Positions 52,956 to 62,199 of a stretch of 64,000 nucleotides of DNA are shown here, piece by piece. Below the pieces are notes generated by a model. It saw only the letters and a list, made by a program, of their open reading frames with translations, was not told where the DNA came from and searched no databases. Source of the DNA: an uncultured Lachnospiraceae bacterium (GTDB lineage Bacteria; Bacillota; Clostridia; Lachnospirales; Lachnospiraceae); NCBI GenBank assembly GCA_902493385.1, contig CABUPO010000003.1, forward strand, positions 241,831-305,830. Reading direction: 5' to 3'. Positions within the stretch are counted from its first letter, which is position 1; every line of letters begins with the position of its first letter. The translations under genes and the position numbers were made by a program.

Positions 52956-53053
52956 GGCGGAGGAGTATCTTTAAGGAAATTTAATCATTACCTTTACCTT
53001 GTATCCGCCGCTGCTTCTGTATATAATATACCGTTTTCTAAGGGAAATATCAA
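52956..53053 (-). promoter_or_regulatory. folC promoter and hairpin-forming leader
   Basis: On the minus strand TTGATA (53053-53048) and TATATT (53030-53025) are 17 bases apart. The predicted transcript begins near 53018 and almost at once forms a stem GGCGGA/TCCGCC (53009-53004 with 52961-52956) enclosing about 42 bases with a smaller AAGG/CCTT stem. It does not show the conserved core of the tetrahydrofolate riboswitch, so no class is assigned. Confidence 0.5.
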
Positions 53054-53102
53054 TTGAAATATTGCTTTCTAATTCAATATAGAATACAGAATATTTAAAA
53101 AC

Positions 53103-54260
53103 CTATTTTTTTAAAATCTTTTTTATAATATTTTTTCCTTTTCTTTCACACCTCCAAATTAACCTTGTTAGCAAATTAGGAAAGAAATACAGTCTAACTG
53201 CATTTTGAGGGTTTTTCTGATATAATTTCCAAAAAACTCCATAATCCCAGCCTTTCCATATTGGTCTGAGCATCTGTGGCTGCATAGATGTTTTCAGGCT
53301 CGTTTTTTCAAAATCAAAAGATTCAGCTAATTCTTTAAAGAGCATTTTACCTTTTTCACTATGCACCATCACAAGAGAAACTCCTTTATTATCGTCAAAT
53401 CGCGGCGCGTTATTTCCTATATTCCAGTAGTCTGCGATAGTAAAATCGCTATACCTCTCTGTTGTTGTATATTTGCACTTATAACAGGAATCTCTGAACA
53501 TAACGTGTCTGTAAAAAATATTTGTCCAGTTCTTTCCAGTTATCTTACGTCCATTATCCAAGTCATATGATTCAATATGATCCGCCCATCCATTAATTGA
53601 TTTATCCCTGAAGTCTACATGACGTATACCCCCCCCCACACGATTGCAAAGTTCAGAAAGATACTCTGCCCAAACGCCTGGAGAAGGAACTCCGTGACAT
53701 ACAATATCAACTGTAATAAGCTTATCCGTCGGAACCTTGAATGTATTCAGATAACGCAACAATCCATGCACCTGACATCCAGTACCCGAGAATAATACCG
53801 GAATCCCGGTTTCCAAATAACCTTTACATTCTGAGAAGCATTGTCCCATATCACTCTGAACATATTTCGAGCCTTTAAAGAATTTACACTCTTCATATGT
53901 CTTTGCAGCGCTGTGAACTGCTTTACATCCGTCTGTCAATCTACATCCGAATACCACGCCGCCGCTCCCTATTATTTTCTTGCAAAGCACCATAAAAAAA
54001 GCTCCGCTCCTTGAAGTTTTGACCTCATGGGGATTTTTGTGACGGACAGCATATGATACCGGTTTCTTGCATGACGCATCAAACTTCTTGAAATCACAGA
54101 CTAAATTACATAAACCACATTCTATGCAAAGCTCCCTGTCTATTTCAGGATATAAAAATCCTTTTTTATTCATCTTCATCGAAATGGCATTCTTTGAACA
54201 AGCGGAAACACATCCCGTACACCCGCAACATTCATCTTCACGCTGAAACAATTCAATCAT
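53103..54260 (-). CDS. Fe-S / F420-dehydrogenase beta-like protein of the capsule cluster, with poly-G tract
   Basis: The 385-residue protein has two N-terminal [4Fe-4S] motifs (CCGCTGCVSACSKNAI and CIECGLCNLVCDF) and the N- and C-terminal domains of the coenzyme F420 hydrogenase/dehydrogenase beta family (SGTGCQVHGLLRYL, DIVCHGVPSPGVW, SCYKCKYTTTERYSDFTIADYW in part). In polysaccharide loci such proteins often accompany pyruvyl transferases; the reaction is unknown. It overlaps the pyruvyl transferase gene by four bases. A run of nine G (53629-53637 on the opposite strand as C) encodes V-G-G-G-I mid-gene and could slip, switching the gene on and off. Confidence 0.85.
   Translation of the reverse strand: MIELFQREDECCGCTGCVSACSKNAISMKMNKKGFLYPEIDRELCIECGLCNLVCDFKKFDASCKKPVSYAVRHKNPHEVKTSRSGAFFMVLCKKIIGSGGVVFGCRLTDGCKAVHSAAKTYEECKFFKGSKYVQSDMGQCFSECKGYLETGIPVLFSGTGCQVHGLLRYLNTFKVPTDKLITVDIVCHGVPSPGVWAEYLSELCNRVGGGIRHVDFRDKSINGWADHIESYDLDNGRKITGKNWTNIFYRHVMFRDSCYKCKYTTTERYSDFTIADYWNIGNNAPRFDDNKGVSLVMVHSEKGKMLFKELAESFDFEKTSLKTSMQPQMLRPIWKGWDYGVFWKLYQKNPQNAVRLYFFPNLLTRLIWRCERKGKNIIKKILKK
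53629..53637 (-). repeat. Nine-base G homopolymer inside the Fe-S protein gene
   Basis: The coding strand carries nine consecutive G between GT and TATA. In this AT-rich sequence it is the longest G/C homopolymer noticed. A one-base slip would frameshift the gene just past its middle. The current count keeps the frame open. Confidence 0.9.
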
Positions 54261-55297
54261 ATACGACCTCCTATATTCGCAGATAATGCTGACAAAAGAA
54301 AAGATAAAGACTTCCTTCTCTTTTCTTCAAGAATTTCGTTAACAGTTTCATAATTTATCTCTTTGCTAAAAGTAATCTGTAAATCATTACTCTTAGCAGC
54401 GTTTCTTTCATTCAAATAAAACTCATTTAACAACGAAAGAATTTTTTCGCTTGTTCCCGGATACACCACAAACTGCTTATTAAATTTAATTGACAACGCG
54501 GTCCCATGAAACGTAGAAGTGATAACGTATTTTGCTTCCTTCAAATATGAAAGAAATTCAAATGGAGAAACAATTATGTTTTTATGACACCAGCTATTGT
54601 AAGTCCCTACACTATATAACGGCAAATTTACTTTTTCAGAAAACTCCTTCACACTTTTAATATCAATATTCTCACCATAGCTATATACAAGAATATATCC
54701 TGTATTATCCACCACCTTTGGAAGAAATGGGTCATATGTATCAATCAGGAACGTGGGATCAAGAACAATCTCTGGTTTTCGGTCATCAAGACAGCATACC
54801 AGATTATAAGTCGTCTCATCCCTCACAGAAAGGTTTGTAAACCTTTGGAAATCAATACCAGACTCCTGCATTTGCACAACCGTTGTGTTTCCCGCGCTTG
54901 GAGCATAGCTGATAATTCTATCTGCTTTTAAGCGTTCCCCAAAATACTGTGGCTGATGAATAAAAGAATCAGAAGAAACATTCCAAACCTCATCTGAACC
55001 TATGACAGCCGCATCACAGCATACTGTCTCATCAAAATCCTTGAAATTCAGAGTCTTCCGTGCTTCGTCATACTTTTTATTGCTTCTGATTTTGTACAAA
55101 AGGAGTTTCATCTTCCCATGACAGGCATACTTCAATATTTTTTCCAGCTTAACAGCGGCGCCATTAGAAGCAGGCGCACTAAACTTTGCAAACGCCGGGT
55201 TATGACCTTCTGCTTTCAAAACTTCCGCCAAAGAAAACGCCTGTAAAAAAGCTCCAATATTATTCGCACCGGTAAGCGTAAAAATAATTATATCCAT
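54257..55297 (-). CDS. Polysaccharide pyruvyl transferase family protein
   Basis: The 346-residue protein starts MDIIIFTLTGANNIGAFLQAFSLAEVL and has CDAAVIGSDEVWN, ISYAPSAGNT, VRDETTYNLV, EIVLDPTFLID and the late VITSTFHGTALSIKFNKQFVVYP, the signature of CsaB/WcaK-type pyruvyl transferases. These move pyruvate from phosphoenolpyruvate onto sugar residues as a ketal. It is coupled to the Fe-S protein gene that follows, the first of two such pairs here. The exact acceptor sugar is unknown. Confidence 0.87.
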   Translation of the reverse strand: MDIIIFTLTGANNIGAFLQAFSLAEVLKAEGHNPAFAKFSAPASNGAAVKLEKILKYACHGKMKLLLYKIRSNKKYDEARKTLNFKDFDETVCCDAAVIGSDEVWNVSSDSFIHQPQYFGERLKADRIISYAPSAGNTTVVQMQESGIDFQRFTNLSVRDETTYNLVCCLDDRKPEIVLDPTFLIDTYDPFLPKVVDNTGYILVYSYGENIDIKSVKEFSEKVNLPLYSVGTYNSWCHKNIIVSPFEFLSYLKEAKYVITSTFHGTALSIKFNKQFVVYPGTSEKILSLLNEFYLNERNAAKSNDLQITFSKEINYETVNEILEEKRRKSLSFLLSALSANIGGRI

Positions 55298-55320
55298 ACT
55301 AGTCCTCCATAAAACAATTA

Positions 55321-56442
55321 CTATCCTCTAAATTCCTGCTCGCATTTTTCTAATGCCAATGATATTACCTGATCCATATCGTAATACTTGTACTCGCCCA
55401 AACGGCCGCCAAAGATAACATTTCTCTCTTGATCTGCCAGCTCTTTGTACAGAGCATACAGCTTACTGTTCTTATCATCATTGACCGGATAATACGGCTC
55501 GTCGCCTGGCTTCCACTCGGAGCTATACTCACGGGAAATTACAGTCTTCGGCAGATCATTGCCTTTTGAGTCTTTTCCAAATTCAAACCATTTATGCTCT
55601 ATTATCCGTGTCCAAGGAGTTTCCCTATCGGTATAATTCACAGCCGCATTGCCTTGGAAATTAGACTGATTCAGCACCTCGTTATAAAAGCGTACGGAAC
55701 GATACTCCAAAGCACCTAGTTTGTAGTCAAAATAAGCGTCGATTGGGCCTGTATAAACCACCTTATATGCCAGTGCATCAAGTTCAGCCTTATTATCCAA
55801 ATAGTCGGTATTCAGACGAACTTCGATACCTTCCAAAATATTTGCAATCATCTTAGTGTAACCTCCCACAGGAATACCCTGATAAAATGCATTGAAATAG
55901 TTATTGTCAAATGTCAGCCGAACAGGGAGGCGCTTGATAATGAAGGCAGGCAGTTCCTTGCAATCACGACCCCACTGCTTCTCAGTGTAGCCTTTAACAA
56001 GTTTCTCAAAAATATCACGACCAACCAAAGAAATGGCCTGTTCCTCCAAATTCTGCGCTTCTCCAGTAATTTCTCTGCGTTGCTCCTCAATCTTTGCCAT
56101 AGCCTCTTCAGGAGTCACAACACCCCACATCTTATTGAAGGTATACATATTGAAAGGCAGGCTGTACAGTTCACCCCTGTAATTTGCCACAGGACTGTTG
56201 ATAAAATGATTGAATTTTGCAAACTGAGTAATATACTCCCAAATCTTAGTGTCATTGGTATGAAAGATATGTGCACCATAAACATGGACGTTGATACCTT
56301 CCACGTTCTCTGTATAAATATTGCCGCCGATATTAGGTCGCTTGTCTACAATAAGAACACTCTTTCCATTTGCCTTTGCTTCATGGGCAAAAACAGCTCC
56401 ATACAAGCCAGCTCCTACAACAAGATAATCATATTTACTCAT
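55321..56442 (-). CDS. glf: UDP-galactopyranose mutase
   Basis: The start is taken as ATG 56442 (MSKYDYLVVGAGLYGAVFAHEA, in part), four bases after the flippase stop; the ribosome binding site is weak and translation is probably coupled. The 373-residue flavoprotein has the FAD motif, KRPNIGGN, VHVYGAHIFHT, FTEKQWG-like YTEKQWGRD, and VYTGPIDAYFDYKLGALEYRS (in part). It makes UDP-galactofuranose, so the polysaccharide probably contains galactofuranose. Length is typical. Confidence 0.96.
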   Translation of the reverse strand: MSKYDYLVVGAGLYGAVFAHEAKANGKSVLIVDKRPNIGGNIYTENVEGINVHVYGAHIFHTNDTKIWEYITQFAKFNHFINSPVANYRGELYSLPFNMYTFNKMWGVVTPEEAMAKIEEQRREITGEAQNLEEQAISLVGRDIFEKLVKGYTEKQWGRDCKELPAFIIKRLPVRLTFDNNYFNAFYQGIPVGGYTKMIANILEGIEVRLNTDYLDNKAELDALAYKVVYTGPIDAYFDYKLGALEYRSVRFYNEVLNQSNFQGNAAVNYTDRETPWTRIIEHKWFEFGKDSKGNDLPKTVISREYSSEWKPGDEPYYPVNDDKNSKLYALYKELADQERNVIFGGRLGEYKYYDMDQVISLALEKCEQEFRG

Positions 56443-56444
56443 AA

Positions 56445-57851
56445 TCACTTTTTCACCACTTTCTTCTTAAAATACTCAAGAATGTTTTTAAGTATTTCTT
56501 TATTCATCCAAAACGCCAAACATATTGCTATCAAAACCATCACAATTGTTCCCGAAATATTAATAAAGCAAATACCAATTGTATATGCCACATTGACCGA
56601 CATAATTATAGCAAAGTTTTTCCAGTCAACATCTATATTAAAATACTTTTTTGTTTGTTTAATTCTAATAATCCACACAATCAAGTTCCCGCAAACTGTT
56701 GAGATACATGCCGCCCAAATCCCAATGACAGGAATCAAAAACAAATTTATAATAAAGTTTACTACCGCACCTACAATAGTTGTCTTCATTGCATTTTTCG
56801 TGTCTTTTGCACTAATATAGCCCGTACCATAAAACCCTGAAAAGGACGAGAACAGGGATCCCAAATATAACAAACCTACATACTGGTAGGAATCTAAATA
56901 GCTTATATCCATGTAAAAAATAATAATCAGCTTGGATATAGGAATCAAAACTGCAACTGAACAACAAGCCAGCTTCATATAATGATTAAAAACCGTTGTA
57001 TAATAACTATCACGACTATCACTGTCATATTCCAAAACAGCCTGCTCCTGCCATGCCTGATAAAATAAAGTATGCAAAATAGTTACAATAGAAGGAAATT
57101 TGTAAGCTAAAGAAAAAATACCAGTTGTTGCTGCTCCTGCCATAGCCGTAAGCATGATGCGATCAGAAGCGTTCATTATCCACCAACTGATATTATTGGG
57201 GACCAACATAATTGAATATGCTAACATCGCCATTGCAAGCCTCTTGTTCAAATGCATTTCCTTAAACCGTAATCTGTCTCTCAGCATCCAAATCAAATAA
57301 AGCACAACACATATATGCGCTATAGCCATCGACCAAAGCATCCCATTTATGCCCCAGCGGAAAACAACAATAAATAAAACATTTAGCGTCAACATTACCA
57401 TCGTATAGACTATTCCTGACACTGCAAATACCTTATTCCTTTTTTCTCCTCTAGCAATAAACTGAAAACTAGTGTGTAAAGCAGTAAATGTCATCAACAT
57501 AATAAAAACTCCGGTATATTCCCAACGAAGCAGACTACACACAACGAAAGCAGCAACGTCAGCAACAAACACAAATAAAAATAGAAGCGCAAGACCAGAG
57601 CCTAAAATATCGCCATGTTTTTCGTTCGATTTCAGAAGCCAGCGCAGCAATCCTTCGTGAATAGCTAATACGCACATTGGCGCAAGTAAATTTAATATAG
57701 AAATAATCGTATCATATGTACCAAATTCCGCCGTTGACAAATAAAATGTATACAACGGAACAATCAGGAAAGTCAAAACCTTTGAACCAAAATTACTGAC
57801 TGTGTATATAATTGTATTTTTTATCAGTTTTGACTCTCGACTTTTCTCCAT
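56445..57851 (-). CDS. Oligosaccharide flippase (Wzx-type, MATE-like fold)
   Basis: The 468-residue protein starts LIKNTIIYTVSNFGSKVLTFLIVPLYT (in part), the entry pattern of polysaccharide flippases, and has about 12-14 membrane helices, ending with a strongly basic tail. It would move lipid-linked repeat units across the membrane before polymerisation. It lies 14 bases after an Fe-S protein gene and abuts glf. Its base composition is AT-rich, as in the rest of the cluster. Confidence 0.9.
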   Translation of the reverse strand: MEKSRESKLIKNTIIYTVSNFGSKVLTFLIVPLYTFYLSTAEFGTYDTIISILNLLAPMCVLAIHEGLLRWLLKSNEKHGDILGSGLALLFLFVFVADVAAFVVCSLLRWEYTGVFIMLMTFTALHTSFQFIARGEKRNKVFAVSGIVYTMVMLTLNVLFIVVFRWGINGMLWSMAIAHICVVLYLIWMLRDRLRFKEMHLNKRLAMAMLAYSIMLVPNNISWWIMNASDRIMLTAMAGAATTGIFSLAYKFPSIVTILHTLFYQAWQEQAVLEYDSDSRDSYYTTVFNHYMKLACCSVAVLIPISKLIIIFYMDISYLDSYQYVGLLYLGSLFSSFSGFYGTGYISAKDTKNAMKTTIVGAVVNFIINLFLIPVIGIWAACISTVCGNLIVWIIRIKQTKKYFNIDVDWKNFAIIMSVNVAYTIGICFINISGTIVMVLIAICLAFWMNKEILKNILEYFKKKVVKK

Positions 57852-57865
57852 GTCCTCTCACCTCT

Positions 57866-59092
57866 CTAACAGTTCCTTCTTTTACGTTTCTCTATAATAT
57901 ATACCAGCATTTTGCGAGGTAATAACAGAGACATAACAGCTTTAATATGTTTTTTTATATAGTACTTTCTGTTAAGCTTTTTTACTGCTCTATCAAAACC
58001 ATATTTGTTCATCAGTGCAAAAAAATGAGAGCGGGCCGCCGGACGTCGATTTGGTTCAGTTAACGCGCGGTTATATGGAACTGCCTCAATCGGATTAATC
58101 TTTTCGATATATAAATCATCCTTCAATTTTCCGAGAATCATATCTGCCTTTTCAGTGTTAATCAATACAACAGATACTCCCTCGTACATCTGCTGTTTAC
58201 CAACCTTTTCTGCATTAACGCCCCAAAAATCACCAACTGTAAAGTCAGCAATTCTCGCCTGGCCACAATACTTACACTGATAACAGCTTTCCCTTAAAAA
58301 GATATTGCTATTAAATCCAATAAAATAGGTGTCGAGGAATTTATCCTGAGCTTCACTGGTGCCATCTTCAAAAAACAGCTTCATTCTTGTACCGCTGCCC
58401 AATTGCCATCCCTCTATTCCCTCTTTGATACGAAAGCGGAAATTAATTATTTTCTTATTATACTGCTTTTCTCTATCTTTAATATAAGCTGAGACCGTCT
58501 TCTTATTGGCTACACCGTGACAGAGAATATCCATTGTCAGAAGCAATTCGCTATTAGCCATATCTCCTAAATACGATTTCATTGCTGCAACCTGACAGGC
58601 CGTACCCGTAAACAAAACCATCTGTCCGGATTCCAGCAGATATTTCACCATACTATAAATATGTTTGGTCTCACTTTGATAGTATTTACTCAAACGAAGC
58701 TTATCTAAATCCTCACTAGAAAAAACAATATCATGGTATACATCTTTTGTTACAGGATTAAAAGCTACTCCAACAACCGCACCATTTTGCTTCAACACCC
58801 ATTCTGCGACAGCTGTAAACATACCTCCAGATGAACTGGCCATAAGTATATCTCTATTTTTATTCCACGCCATATATAACACAGCACTATGTTTTTCAAA
58901 TTTATGATTTTGTGGACACATCCTACTGCATAAACCACAGTTTATACAGTAAGATGAATCAATGTCAGGACGCACAAAACCCTCTGCGTCTTCCTGCATG
59001 GAAATACAATTTTTCGGACAGCCTGCGGCACAAACACCACATCCGACACATAAGTCATAAGGGCAGATTTCTCGAATTGTTTTATCACTCAT
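57866..59092 (-). CDS. Second Fe-S / F420-dehydrogenase beta-like protein of the capsule cluster
   Basis: The start is taken as ATG 59092 (MSDKTIREICPYDLCVGC), overlapping the pyruvyl transferase stop; a TTG at 59104 is possible but has no binding site. The 408-residue protein has two [4Fe-4S] motifs (CVGCGVCAAGCPKNCI and CINCGLCSRMCPQN), FTGTACQVAAMKSYL, DILCHGVANKKTV and CYQCKYCGQARIADFTVGDFWG (in part), the same family as the protein at 53103-54260. At the position of that protein's poly-G tract it has an ordinary sequence (KKIINFRFR). Reaction unknown. Confidence 0.87.
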   Translation of the reverse strand: MSDKTIREICPYDLCVGCGVCAAGCPKNCISMQEDAEGFVRPDIDSSYCINCGLCSRMCPQNHKFEKHSAVLYMAWNKNRDILMASSSGGMFTAVAEWVLKQNGAVVGVAFNPVTKDVYHDIVFSSEDLDKLRLSKYYQSETKHIYSMVKYLLESGQMVLFTGTACQVAAMKSYLGDMANSELLLTMDILCHGVANKKTVSAYIKDREKQYNKKIINFRFRIKEGIEGWQLGSGTRMKLFFEDGTSEAQDKFLDTYFIGFNSNIFLRESCYQCKYCGQARIADFTVGDFWGVNAEKVGKQQMYEGVSVVLINTEKADMILGKLKDDLYIEKINPIEAVPYNRALTEPNRRPAARSHFFALMNKYGFDRAVKKLNRKYYIKKHIKAVMSLLLPRKMLVYIIEKRKRRNC

Positions 59093-60218
59093 CTGCTTTA
59101 CCAATCGCTTTCTGTAAATACTTTATAGATTTTTCTCGATACACATTCTTCTTTTCCCAAGCCACAGCAAAGTCAATTTTCTGAAAGCCGCTTGGCACTT
59201 CATCCAAAGATGTAATAATTCTATTATTTAAGCCCAGCAATGAAAGAATACTGATTACTCTATTGTCTTTACTTGCCGGTTCCCTCAAGGTATAGAAATC
59301 TGTTCCTAAATTAAGAGCAAACAGTGTGCCATGATAGGAATTAGTCAGAACCAGTTCAGCATTCTGAACCAATGCAAGAAACTCTTTCGGCCCAGCTTCA
59401 ATCATACTGTGAACACGCTTTCCTCCTGCCGCATAAGATAGCGGTGTAATCATAACTAATTCACAGCCACGTTCTTCTGTAAACCGACGAAGTTTTGACA
59501 TGACAGCCTTTGTTTTCTTTACACCTTCAAGTGCATAATACAGAACAAATTTTCTTCCCCTTAGCTTTTCAGGCAGTTCACCAGATACTGCTTCCCAAGA
59601 ATCCTTTCCTAACAGTAATGTCGGATCGAGAACAGCTTCGCTCTCAATGCCTGCAGTTTCATGTAATATTTCGCATGATTGTTTCTCTCTAAAACTCACA
59701 GCATCAAACTTTTGAATCTTATCTGATATATGCTGCAATTCTTCCTTTGTCATATTAACCACAGATGATGCATATGATACCTTTTTTCGCTCAGTAAAGG
59801 TAAGAAGATACGGATCCATGTATTTCCAATCAACAGAAATGAGCTCATTTGAATGTTTATTCCAAATCTGATCACTTCCACTAATAAACGTATCATATCT
59901 CTCTGCGTATAATTTAGCATCTTCTGGTTCACGAAATTCTTCTGTCAGGTTCATTTCTCGAATAAACTTCTCAAAACGCTTCTTTCTTAACATATACTGA
60001 GGTATTTGAGGAAAATGAAGCATATCCTTCAAAAAACTTTTTATTCCCTGCCGCGTATGAAGCATACTATAGTATTGATACTGAGATTTCATTCTGTAAT
60101 TCAAAATATCCGTACTGAAACCCATTGATTCCACAACTTTCTGTGTAGCATACGCCTGAAGAACAGAACCGAAGTTATACGCTGAATGATAAGTAATTAT
60201 TCCAATTTTCTGTTCCAT
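59085..60218 (-). CDS. Second polysaccharide pyruvyl transferase family protein
   Basis: The 377-residue protein starts KIGIITYHSAYNFGSVLQAYATQ (in part) and has YDTFISGSDQIWNKHS, VSYASSVVN, FREKQSCEIL, SEAVLDPTLLLG and LTNSYHGTLFALNLGTDF, the pyruvyl transferase pattern with the conserved late histidine. AAAGGAG lies eight bases ahead of ATG 60218, inside the end of the polymerase gene (22-base overlap). It is coupled to the second Fe-S protein gene. Confidence 0.88.
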   Translation of the reverse strand: MEQKIGIITYHSAYNFGSVLQAYATQKVVESMGFSTDILNYRMKSQYQYYSMLHTRQGIKSFLKDMLHFPQIPQYMLRKKRFEKFIREMNLTEEFREPEDAKLYAERYDTFISGSDQIWNKHSNELISVDWKYMDPYLLTFTERKKVSYASSVVNMTKEELQHISDKIQKFDAVSFREKQSCEILHETAGIESEAVLDPTLLLGKDSWEAVSGELPEKLRGRKFVLYYALEGVKKTKAVMSKLRRFTEERGCELVMITPLSYAAGGKRVHSMIEAGPKEFLALVQNAELVLTNSYHGTLFALNLGTDFYTLREPASKDNRVISILSLLGLNNRIITSLDEVPSGFQKIDFAVAWEKKNVYREKSIKYLQKAIGKADE

Positions 60219-61384
60219 CCATTATTCTCCTTTACAATTCTATCTTCCCAAAACAGCGAAACTCCAAACAATACAAACGGATAAGACGCGCATGCGCACG
60301 AATATGTATAAAACATATTAAAAAAAGCATTAAATGCCCACATAAACACTATAAGAACTCTTATCCATTTAGGAATATTTAACTGTGCCATGCAATTCGT
60401 ATACATCAATTTATACATGTATAAATAGCAAAACAAACCTACATATCCATAATTCATCAAAATATTTATAAAATCATTATGCGCCCAGATTCTATTATGA
60501 ATTGCCGCCTCGTTTACATCATAAACAAAATTAAATCCAAACCCAAACAACTGATGCAGATAACTGCCATTAAAAAAAGCTTTTATGTCTGCTGCCCAAA
60601 ACAAAGATCTACCACTTGTAAACTTAATCAACGGATCTTTGTAAAATTCATTTTCGCCTACTGTCAACGAACTGTTGATTTTATTCATAATACTAGAATT
60701 AAATATGATTGCTACCATCACGAGCATAATTGGAATGAGTGATAGCCAAAAAAACTTCCGGCTCGGCGCCGCCATATAATATGCTGCAACAGCTAACGCA
60801 AGACCCACAGCCAAATATGTTCTCGATCCTCCTGAAAAAACGCAATAAAGAGGAACAATTGCCCACACAATATCTGACTTCTTGGCAGTTACTAAGACTA
60901 AAATTAACGACAATATAAAAATGGACGCTGTGGCGCTTCTAAAAACGTTTCCCGTATATGAGAAAAAGAAACCGTCTTTATACGAGCTTTTAAAAAACAT
61001 AGAAATAACCACACATATATCCCATATAATTACAATTTTTCTTAGATATGGAATACGAGTCACCAAATAGTTCTTAATATAATCGTAGCAAATAATTGTA
61101 TAACTTGAAAATATAATAAAAAATAGAAGATAAAAATATTCATTTGTATTATCCGCAACTCCGCCTGTAAAAACAAAGGACAACATATATACTAATCCAA
61201 AAGCAAGCAACACCACAGTTTCCATCAATGAGTGCGGACTCTTCAATACTATATATAACAGTCCTGTAATAACAATAAAGAAAACAACCTTATTGATTAC
61301 TGGTACAAATCCCTGGAATAATACTGTTAAAGGAAGCAATACAATTACATCCATTACTAGTTTATTTATGTTTATTCTGCCCAT
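60197..61384 (-). CDS. O-antigen polymerase / ligase-like membrane protein (Wzy)
   Basis: The 395-residue protein has about 11 membrane helices and a large outer loop (about residues 235-300) containing TSGRSLFWAADIKAF and WAHNDFINILMNYGYVGL, the arginine and HND-type histidine pattern of Wzy/WaaL proteins. It would polymerise repeat units at the outer face of the membrane. It begins at the TAATG junction with the DUF4422 gene and overlaps the pyruvyl transferase gene. Confidence 0.8.
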   Translation of the reverse strand: MGRININKLVMDVIVLLPLTVLFQGFVPVINKVVFFIVITGLLYIVLKSPHSLMETVVLLAFGLVYMLSFVFTGGVADNTNEYFYLLFFIIFSSYTIICYDYIKNYLVTRIPYLRKIVIIWDICVVISMFFKSSYKDGFFFSYTGNVFRSATASIFILSLILVLVTAKKSDIVWAIVPLYCVFSGGSRTYLAVGLALAVAAYYMAAPSRKFFWLSLIPIMLVMVAIIFNSSIMNKINSSLTVGENEFYKDPLIKFTSGRSLFWAADIKAFFNGSYLHQLFGFGFNFVYDVNEAAIHNRIWAHNDFINILMNYGYVGLFCYLYMYKLMYTNCMAQLNIPKWIRVLIVFMWAFNAFFNMFYTYSCACASYPFVLFGVSLFWEDRIVKENNGWNRKLE

Positions 61385-62184
61385 TATTTTTTACCACCGA
61401 TATCGTCCATTTTTGCAAGGAAATATAATGAATGCTTAAATAACTTTTCTAATTCTGTCCGCACCTTGTAACGGATTCTAGACCCCAATTGAACAGTAGG
61501 TTTCTCGACAAAAAGCACATCATTTTTAATTAGCCAGACATTGAGCAGCCGCTCAGATAGAAAACCATAAATTCTAGACTGATAAGCATCATAACCATTT
61601 AAGTCCTCTACAGCCTCCAGCTTATGCAGAATACCCAAAAGCCAGTCTGTATAAGCATCAAAGACCTCTGCTTTTGCAATTATCATATTATATGGGAACA
61701 AATAGGTTTTAGACATAGCGTCATAAAAAGCATCCAAATACTCCGGGGCATTCATTTTAATGATTTCTTCTAACAAATCGAGATCCTTACCATGATGTAA
61801 ACATCTATAGTTTTCTGCAATATTCTTTTTTGAAAAATACTTTCTATCACTCACTATACAATCATATTTTTTTAAGAGCTTTCTCACATCTTTTTCCGAT
61901 AAATAATATGCGACATCTTCATTCCAAATATTTTTAGTAAAAAATCTTCTGTAATGAACCAGTCCCTTAATATCGTCATTACAATTATGACGAATCCAAT
62001 ACATACCCGTCAATTCACAAAAACTTTCATTTTTTTTCGATATATTTTCTGAACCGCTGTCATCATAACAATATCCTTCACGACGGTCTTCTGTTTTATA
62101 TGCACCGACATACAGCCATTTATAGAAGGTATCTAACTGTGGCATTGTATCAAGATATTTATGAGTAATAACATAAACAGACAT
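61384..62184 (-). CDS. DUF4422-type capsular polysaccharide glycosyltransferase
   Basis: The start is ATG 62184 (MSVYVITHKYLDTMPQLD), seven bases after GGGAGG; the longer frame is rejected. The 266-residue protein has the DUF4422 pattern: YVGAYKTEDRREGYCYDD, NISKKNESFCELTGMYWIRHN (in part), GLVHYRRFF and a late FLSERLLNVWL. Proteins of this family are predicted glycosyltransferases in capsule clusters. Donor and acceptor are unknown. It lies 15 bases after the acyltransferase gene. Confidence 0.83.
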   Translation of the reverse strand: MSVYVITHKYLDTMPQLDTFYKWLYVGAYKTEDRREGYCYDDSGSENISKKNESFCELTGMYWIRHNCNDDIKGLVHYRRFFTKNIWNEDVAYYLSEKDVRKLLKKYDCIVSDRKYFSKKNIAENYRCLHHGKDLDLLEEIIKMNAPEYLDAFYDAMSKTYLFPYNMIIAKAEVFDAYTDWLLGILHKLEAVEDLNGYDAYQSRIYGFLSERLLNVWLIKNDVLFVEKPTVQLGSRIRYKVRTELEKLFKHSLYFLAKMDDIGGKK

Positions 62185-62199
62185 TTCTTCACCTCCCAC

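Noticed and set aside
52903..53020. Tetrahydrofolate riboswitch ahead of folC
   Set aside because: The location suits it, but the conserved GAGAGUAG-type core and matching 3' side are not present.
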